Source: B73-G16 sp964448445
Lineage (GTDB): Bacteria; Desulfobacterota; B13-G15
NCBI GenBank assembly: GCA_964448445.1
Contig: CAYVAU010000008.1
Coordinates: 1-37,480, forward strand
DNA: 37,480 bases
Direction: 5' to 3'
In this document: in pieces, positions 33,502-37,480 of the stretch
How positions within the stretch are numbered: position 1 is the first letter of the stretch
Layout of the letters: each line of letters begins with the position of its first letter
Program-made: the position numbers and the translations under genes
Notes under the pieces: generated by a model
The model's database searches: none
What the model was told of the DNA's origin: nothing
What the model saw: the letters and a program-made list of their open reading frames with translations, nothing else

Positions 33502-34683
33502 ATGGATCTTTTTGAGAGGTGTTTCAGCTGGAAAGATGCAGAGGAAGCAAGGAGGGCCGGCCTTTACTTTCTCTTTCGCAAGATCGAATCGGCCCAGGGT
33601 CCTGAAGTGGTGGTCAACGGCCGAAGGCTCGTGATGGCCGGATCCAACAATTACCTGGGACTTACCAGCCATCCGAGGGTGAAGGAGGCCGCCATTCGTG
33701 CCGTTGAGCGTTATGGAACGGGCTGTGCCGGCTCGAGGTTCTTAAACGGCAACTTGGACATCATAGAGGAATTGGAGAAGAAGCTTGCTCAGTTCTTCCG
33801 AAAGGAGGCGGCCCTTGTATTCGCCACCGGTTACCAGACCAACCTGGGCATTATTTCTGCCCTTCTGGGACGGAGGGATGTGGCCATCCTGGACAAATAC
33901 GATCATGCCTCCATAATCGATGCATGTCGCCTGGCCATGTGCCAGGTCAAAAGGTTCAAACACAACGATGTGAAGGACCTGGAGAGGATCCTTCAGGGGA
34001 TCCCCGATGATGCGGGAAAGCTGGTGATAGTGGATGGGGTCTTCAGCATGGAGGGCGATATTGCCCCGCTTCCCGAAATAATAGAGGTCTCCAAGAGATA
34101 CGGAGCAAGGGTGATGGTGGATGATGCCCATGGGGTGGGGGTACTGGGGAAAAACGGACGCGGTACAGCTGAGCACTTTGGGGTCGAGGATCAGGTGGAC
34201 CTCATCATGGGTACTTATTCCAAAAGCCTTGCCACCATCGGCGGATTCGTGGTCGGGCCCAAGGAGGTTATAGAGTACATAAAGCACTTCGCCAGGTCCC
34301 TCATCTTCTCTGCTGCCATCGCCCCTCCCTTGGCTGCAGCGGCAAGTGCCGCCATAGACGTGATCATAGAGGAACCGGAGCGCAGGGAACGTCTCTGGAG
34401 GAACACCTGGAGGATGCTGGAGGGGTTCAAGCACCTGGGTTTCGATACCGGAAACAGCTCAACCCCTATAATCCCCGTCATAATAGGCGATATGATGAAG
34501 ACCTTCAGGATGTGCGGACTTCTGGAGGAGTACGGGGTATTTGCCAACCCCGCCATCCCTCCCGCAACCCCTCCTGGAAGGGAACTCATAAGGACGAGCT
34601 TCATGGCAACCCACACCGATGAACACCTAGATAGGGTGCTGTGGGCCTTCGAAAAAGCCGGTAAGCAATTGGGAATTATCTGA
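33502..34683 (+). CDS. spt: Alpha-oxoamine synthase, serine palmitoyltransferase-like
   Basis: This PLP enzyme of 393 residues condenses an amino acid with an acyl thioester. PLP lysine is Lys241 (GTYSKSLATIGGF), the ring-stacking His is His135 (YDHASIIDA), and the Asp-His pair is in VDDAHGVG (206-213). The family also includes BioF (alanine), Kbl (glycine) and HemA. Segments resembling known bacterial Spt are GSRFLNGN (78-84 region), VKRFKHNDVKDLE (149-161), the SMEGDIAPL region and the C-terminal PPATPPG (353-359) with SFMATHTDEHLDR (366-378). The product would be 3-ketosphinganine from serine. It has an AGGAGG site and overlaps the following gene by one base. No dedicated acyl carrier protein gene is next to it. 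BioF and Kbl remain possible, but neighbours favour Spt. Confidence 0.78.
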   Translation: MDLFERCFSWKDAEEARRAGLYFLFRKIESAQGPEVVVNGRRLVMAGSNNYLGLTSHPRVKEAAIRAVERYGTGCAGSRFLNGNLDIIEELEKKLAQFFRKEAALVFATGYQTNLGIISALLGRRDVAILDKYDHASIIDACRLAMCQVKRFKHNDVKDLERILQGIPDDAGKLVIVDGVFSMEGDIAPLPEIIEVSKRYGARVMVDDAHGVGVLGKNGRGTAEHFGVEDQVDLIMGTYSKSLATIGGFVVGPKEVIEYIKHFARSLIFSAAIAPPLAAAASAAIDVIIEEPERRERLWRNTWRMLEGFKHLGFDTGNSSTPIIPVIIGDMMKTFRMCGLLEEYGVFANPAIPPATPPGRELIRTSFMATHTDEHLDRVLWAFEKAGKQLGII

Positions 34684-35804
34684 TGGCCCTGAAGGTAGTC
34701 GAGGTCCAGGACAAAGGGGATTTGAAGAGGTTTCTCGATCTTCCTTTCTCCCTTTACAAGAATGACCCCCTGTGGATTCCACCCTTAAGGTCATACGTCG
34801 CTTCCCTCCTCACAGCAAAACACCCCTTTTCGAATCATGCCCAAATAAGGAGCTTTTTGGCCCTGAAGGACGGCAAAACCGTGGGGAGGGTGGCAGCCAT
34901 TGTGGATATGAACTTCATCGCCTATCACCAAAGTCCCACTGGATATTTCGGGTTTTTCGAGTCGGTAAATGACCTCGACGTCGCCCAGGCCCTGTTTGAG
35001 GTGGTGGAGGGGGAACTGAAGCGGGCTGGTATGACCAAGGTCATCGGGCCCATGAATCCATCCACCAATTACGAGTGCGGGATGCTCATAGAAGGATTCT
35101 CAACCCCTCCATTCATAATGATGCCCCACAATCCCCCATATTACCCCCGGCTTCTTGAGTCCATCGGGTTTCAAAAGGCCAAGGATCTTTACGCCAACCT
35201 CATAATCGGGGACGGCCGTACACCCGAGAGATTGCAAAGGCTGGCCCAAAGGGTGAAGACGAGGTTACACGGGATAAGGATCAGGGAATTGAGGGCCAAG
35301 CACCTGAGGGATGAAATAAAGCTCTTTGTGCAGATATATCATGAGGCCTGGGCCAAAAACTGGGGCTTTGTGCCCATGTCAGAGGAAGAAGTCGCCTTTT
35401 TGGCCAGGTCCATGAAGGACCTGATCATTCCTCAGCTGGCCCTCTTCTCCGAAACCCAGAAAGGGGAACCCATTGGGTTCATCCTTGCCATCCCCAATTA
35501 CAACCCGGTGCTCAAGGCCATGGGCGGCAGGCTCACCCCGTGGGGAATCCTCAAGGCCCTGTGGGTGAAGAGGAAGATCACCGAGTTGCGGGTCCCCCTT
35601 TTCGGGATACGCCCTCCCTATCGCCTGAGGGGGATCGACGTCCTCCTCTACACCGAGGTGTTCAGGCGAGGGTGGCAAAGGGGATACAGATCAGCGGAAC
35701 TCTCCTGGATCCTTGAAGACAATCACCTCATGCAGAAGGCTATCGAGGCAATGGGAGGAAGGCCTTACAAGAGATATCGCATATACCAAAAGGACCTGAC
35801 ATGA
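34683..35804 (+). CDS. GNAT-like acyltransferase; candidate bacterial ceramide synthase (bCerS)
   Basis: The 373-residue protein resembles a family usually called 'GNAT N-acetyltransferase' or hypothetical. Marks are WIPPLRSYV near 31-39, an HAQIRSFLALKDGKTVGRV stretch at 52-70 typical of a GNAT beta sheet, GPMNPSTNYECGML at 122-135, PPFIMMPHNPPYY at 142-154 and GFQKAKDLYA at 162-171. The Caulobacter member, bCerS, N-acylates the sphingoid base to form ceramide. The link here rests on remembered similarity plus adjacency to the spt-like and SDR genes. No membrane helix is obvious. The start overlaps the spt stop by one base and its own stop overlaps the next gene by four. Confidence 0.72.
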   Translation: MALKVVEVQDKGDLKRFLDLPFSLYKNDPLWIPPLRSYVASLLTAKHPFSNHAQIRSFLALKDGKTVGRVAAIVDMNFIAYHQSPTGYFGFFESVNDLDVAQALFEVVEGELKRAGMTKVIGPMNPSTNYECGMLIEGFSTPPFIMMPHNPPYYPRLLESIGFQKAKDLYANLIIGDGRTPERLQRLAQRVKTRLHGIRIRELRAKHLRDEIKLFVQIYHEAWAKNWGFVPMSEEEVAFLARSMKDLIIPQLALFSETQKGEPIGFILAIPNYNPVLKAMGGRLTPWGILKALWVKRKITELRVPLFGIRPPYRLRGIDVLLYTEVFRRGWQRGYRSAELSWILEDNHLMQKAIEAMGGRPYKRYRIYQKDLT

Positions 35805-37396
35805 AGGGATTCCTCCTGATCTTCCTGCTCCTCCTTGCCACCCTTGTGCGGGGTGAGGAGGTTCCCGTTTATGGCGATGCCATTGTGATCGGCTCCATTG
35901 GAGATGCATCGGTGCTGATTCCCATGCTCGCCTCCGATAGCGCCTCCCATGACGTCTGTGACCTCATTTATAACGGCCTTGTCAAATACGATAAGGACCT
36001 GCGGCTTGTGGGCGACCTCGCTGAAGGATGGGAAATCAGTCCGGACGGGAAAACCATAACCTTTTACCTGCGAAGGGGTGTTAAGTGGCACGATGGCGTG
36101 GAGTTCACAGCGTGGGACGTGCTGTTCGGCTTCAAGACCATAACCGACCCCAAGACTCCCACCCCTTACTCAGGGGACTTCTTGGAAGTGGAGAGGGCGG
36201 AGGTCCTCAACCGTTACACCTTCAGGGTCACTTACAGGGAGCCCTTTGCGCCAGGGCTCGCAAGCTGGGGGAATCTGGTGGTGCTGCCAAGGCATCTTCT
36301 TGAGGGAAAGGACATAACCCGTAGCCCCTTGCGGAGGCATCCCATTGGCACGGGTCCCTATAAGTTCCTGGAATGGAGGACGGGGGAGAGGATTGTCCTT
36401 CAGGCCAACCCCGATTACTTTGAGGGTCGCCCTTACATAGATCGGGTAATCTTCAGGGTCATCCCCGATCCTTCGACGATGTTCATGGAGCTTAAGGCGG
36501 GCACCATCGACTGGATGGGTCTCACCCCGGTGCAGTACGCCCGTCAGACTTCGGATCCCGACTTCGTACGGAACTTCAAGAAATACAAATACCTGCCCTT
36601 CGCTTACACCTACCTAGGTTACAACCTCCGCCATCCCTTCTTCTCCGACAAGAGAGTGAGGCAGGCGATAAGCTATGCCATAAACAAGGAGGAGATCGTA
36701 AAGGTGATCCTCTTCGGCCTGGGGGTGGTGGCAACGGGTCCCTACAAACCGGGCACATGGTATTACAACCCCAACGTGAAGCGTTATCCCTATAACCCCG
36801 AGAAGGCGAAAAAGCTGCTGAAGGAAGCCGGCTGGGAGGATACCGATGGAGACGGCATCCTTGACAAGGATGGCCGGCCTTTCCGTTTCACGGTGCTTCT
36901 GAACTGGGGCAATACAGCGAGGCTCAAGACCGCGGAACTCATCCAGTGGCGACTGAGACAGGTGGGAATCGATATGAGGATAAGGGTCCTGGAATGGGCC
37001 ACCTTCATCAACGAGTACATAGACAAAAGGCGCTTTGAGGCCGTCATCCTGGGCTGGTCCACGGGGGTTGACCCCGATCAGTACGACATCTGGCACTCCT
37101 CAAAGACGGGACCCAAGGAACTGAACTTCATCTCCTACCGGAACCCCGAGGTCGACCGGATCTTGGTTGAGGCCAGAAGGACCTTCGATCTCAAGAGGAG
37201 ACAGAAGCTGTATTTCCGCTTCCAGGAGATACTGGCCGAGGAACAGCCTTACACCTTCCTCTATGTCCCCTATGCATTGCCGGCGATCCATGCCCGCTTC
37301 CGGGGGATAAAGCCCGCTTCGGCCGGGATAACCTACAACTTCATCCGCTGGTGGGTACCAAAGGAACTTCAGAGATACGGCAGGATCCTCCCCTAG
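35801..37396 (+). CDS. Periplasmic peptide-binding protein, family 5 (DppA/OppA-like)
   Basis: The 531-residue protein has a signal peptide (about residues 1-18, no lipobox cysteine) and the bilobal family-5 solute-binding fold. Typical segments are LVGDLAEGWEISPDGKTITFYLRRGVKW split over residues 67-94, IGTGPYKF near 184, the PDYFEGRPYIDRV region near 204 and the DKRVRQAISYAINKEEI region near 283. Family members bind di- and oligopeptides, nickel or sugars for an ABC importer. No permease or ATPase gene follows; the next gene is convergent. It is either an orphan component or serves permeases elsewhere. It overlaps the acyltransferase gene (ATGA), with AAGGA as ribosome-binding site. Confidence 0.88.
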   Translation: MKGFLLIFLLLLATLVRGEEVPVYGDAIVIGSIGDASVLIPMLASDSASHDVCDLIYNGLVKYDKDLRLVGDLAEGWEISPDGKTITFYLRRGVKWHDGVEFTAWDVLFGFKTITDPKTPTPYSGDFLEVERAEVLNRYTFRVTYREPFAPGLASWGNLVVLPRHLLEGKDITRSPLRRHPIGTGPYKFLEWRTGERIVLQANPDYFEGRPYIDRVIFRVIPDPSTMFMELKAGTIDWMGLTPVQYARQTSDPDFVRNFKKYKYLPFAYTYLGYNLRHPFFSDKRVRQAISYAINKEEIVKVILFGLGVVATGPYKPGTWYYNPNVKRYPYNPEKAKKLLKEAGWEDTDGDGILDKDGRPFRFTVLLNWGNTARLKTAELIQWRLRQVGIDMRIRVLEWATFINEYIDKRRFEAVILGWSTGVDPDQYDIWHSSKTGPKELNFISYRNPEVDRILVEARRTFDLKRRQKLYFRFQEILAEEQPYTFLYVPYALPAIHARFRGIKPASAGITYNFIRWWVPKELQRYGRILP

Positions 37397-37480
37397 CTGC
37401 AAAAGCCTATCATCTCCACGATCCCCTGCCGGATCATCATGACGGCAATGGCAGCGAGCAAGAGGCTCGTCACCTTGGCC
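37393..37480 (-). CDS. C-terminal end of a MarC-family membrane protein (partial)
   Basis: Only the last 28 codons are in the window, entering from the right edge on the minus strand and ending with TAG at 37393-37395. The visible peptide is a hydrophobic helix (KVTSLLLAAIAVMMIRQGIVE) followed by a short tail. It strongly resembles the final transmembrane helix of MarC/NAAT-family proteins, which have six helices. The stop overlaps the stop of the peptide-binding protein gene in convergent orientation, so no terminator separates them. Confidence 0.55.
   Translation of the reverse strand, partial: AKVTSLLLAAIAVMMIRQGIVEMIGFCS

Noticed and set aside
33502..34683. Annotation as BioF (8-amino-7-oxononanoate synthase) or Kbl
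   Set aside because: No biotin or threonine-degradation gene is nearby, and the C-terminal and middle segments look more like bacterial Spt. It is kept as an alternative in the feature entry.
144..37396. Genes interrupted by an in-frame TGA that could encode selenocysteine
   Set aside because: Every gene ending in TGA has a complete family-length product, and I saw no continuing homology past a TGA. SelB's clients must lie elsewhere.
1..37480. Mobile elements, CRISPR arrays or a composition shift
   Set aside because: No transposase, integrase, spaced repeats or terminal inverted repeats are visible, and base and codon use look even across the window.

Overview
The window is a gene-dense bacterial chromosome segment carrying 28 protein genes and almost no intergenic space. 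Most neighbours overlap by 1 to 38 bases or are separated by fewer than 15. I see no transposase, phage gene, CRISPR array, rRNA or tRNA. The gene content and order suggest a Desulfobacterota-like ('deltaproteobacterial') anaerobe. Conserved blocks of that kind are M23 peptidase-secA-argJ, mfd-PPIase-PPIase-pdxA, acpS-nnr-tsaE-lysC-cimA and argS-SPOR. Arginine is mostly AGG/AGA and the proteins are rich in E, K and R, which fits a thermophile. This placement is inference, not proof.

Layout. (1) 144-2033 (+): selB, the selenocysteine elongation factor, behind a hairpin-rich leader. (2) 2030-6763 (-): M23 peptidase, secA and argJ, transcribed toward selB. A hairpin abuts the secA ribosome-binding site. 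(3) 6802-13453 (+): nth, mfd, a lipoprotein parvulin, a secreted SurA-like parvulin and pdxA, all overlapping or nearly so. (4) 13428-24437 (-): acpS, nnr, tsaE, lysC, cimA, ilvD, a DUF89 phosphatase, an unusual UvrA-like ATPase and a diadenylate cyclase. (5) 24523-37396 (+): a nitrilase-family protein, argS, a SPOR protein, signal peptidase I, a GT81-like glycosyltransferase, an archaeal-type asd, a membrane spermidine-synthase-like protein, an SDR epimerase-like protein, a serine-palmitoyltransferase-like enzyme, a GNAT-like acyltransferase and a periplasmic peptide-binding protein. (6) The far right edge holds the 3' end of a MarC-family gene on the minus strand.

Runs 4 and 5 diverge from an 82-base region at 24441-24522. 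It has back-to-back promoter-like sequences whose predicted start points lie almost at the two start codons, with no Shine-Dalgarno sequence on either side. LysC, Asd, CimA and IlvD supply the aspartate family and branched-chain amino acids. Run 5 is dominated by envelope functions.

The most interesting part is 32530-35804. It holds an SDR reductase, an alpha-oxoamine synthase of the serine palmitoyltransferase type and a GNAT-like protein resembling bacterial ceramide synthase. Together these match the three steps of the bacterial ceramide pathway (Spt, CerR, bCerS). They sit in a coupled operon with a glycosyltransferase and a membrane protein of unknown role. Other oddities are a nitrilase-family protein with Ser at the nucleophile position, a UvrA paralogue without the insertion domain, and a spermidine-synthase fold lacking both key acidic residues.
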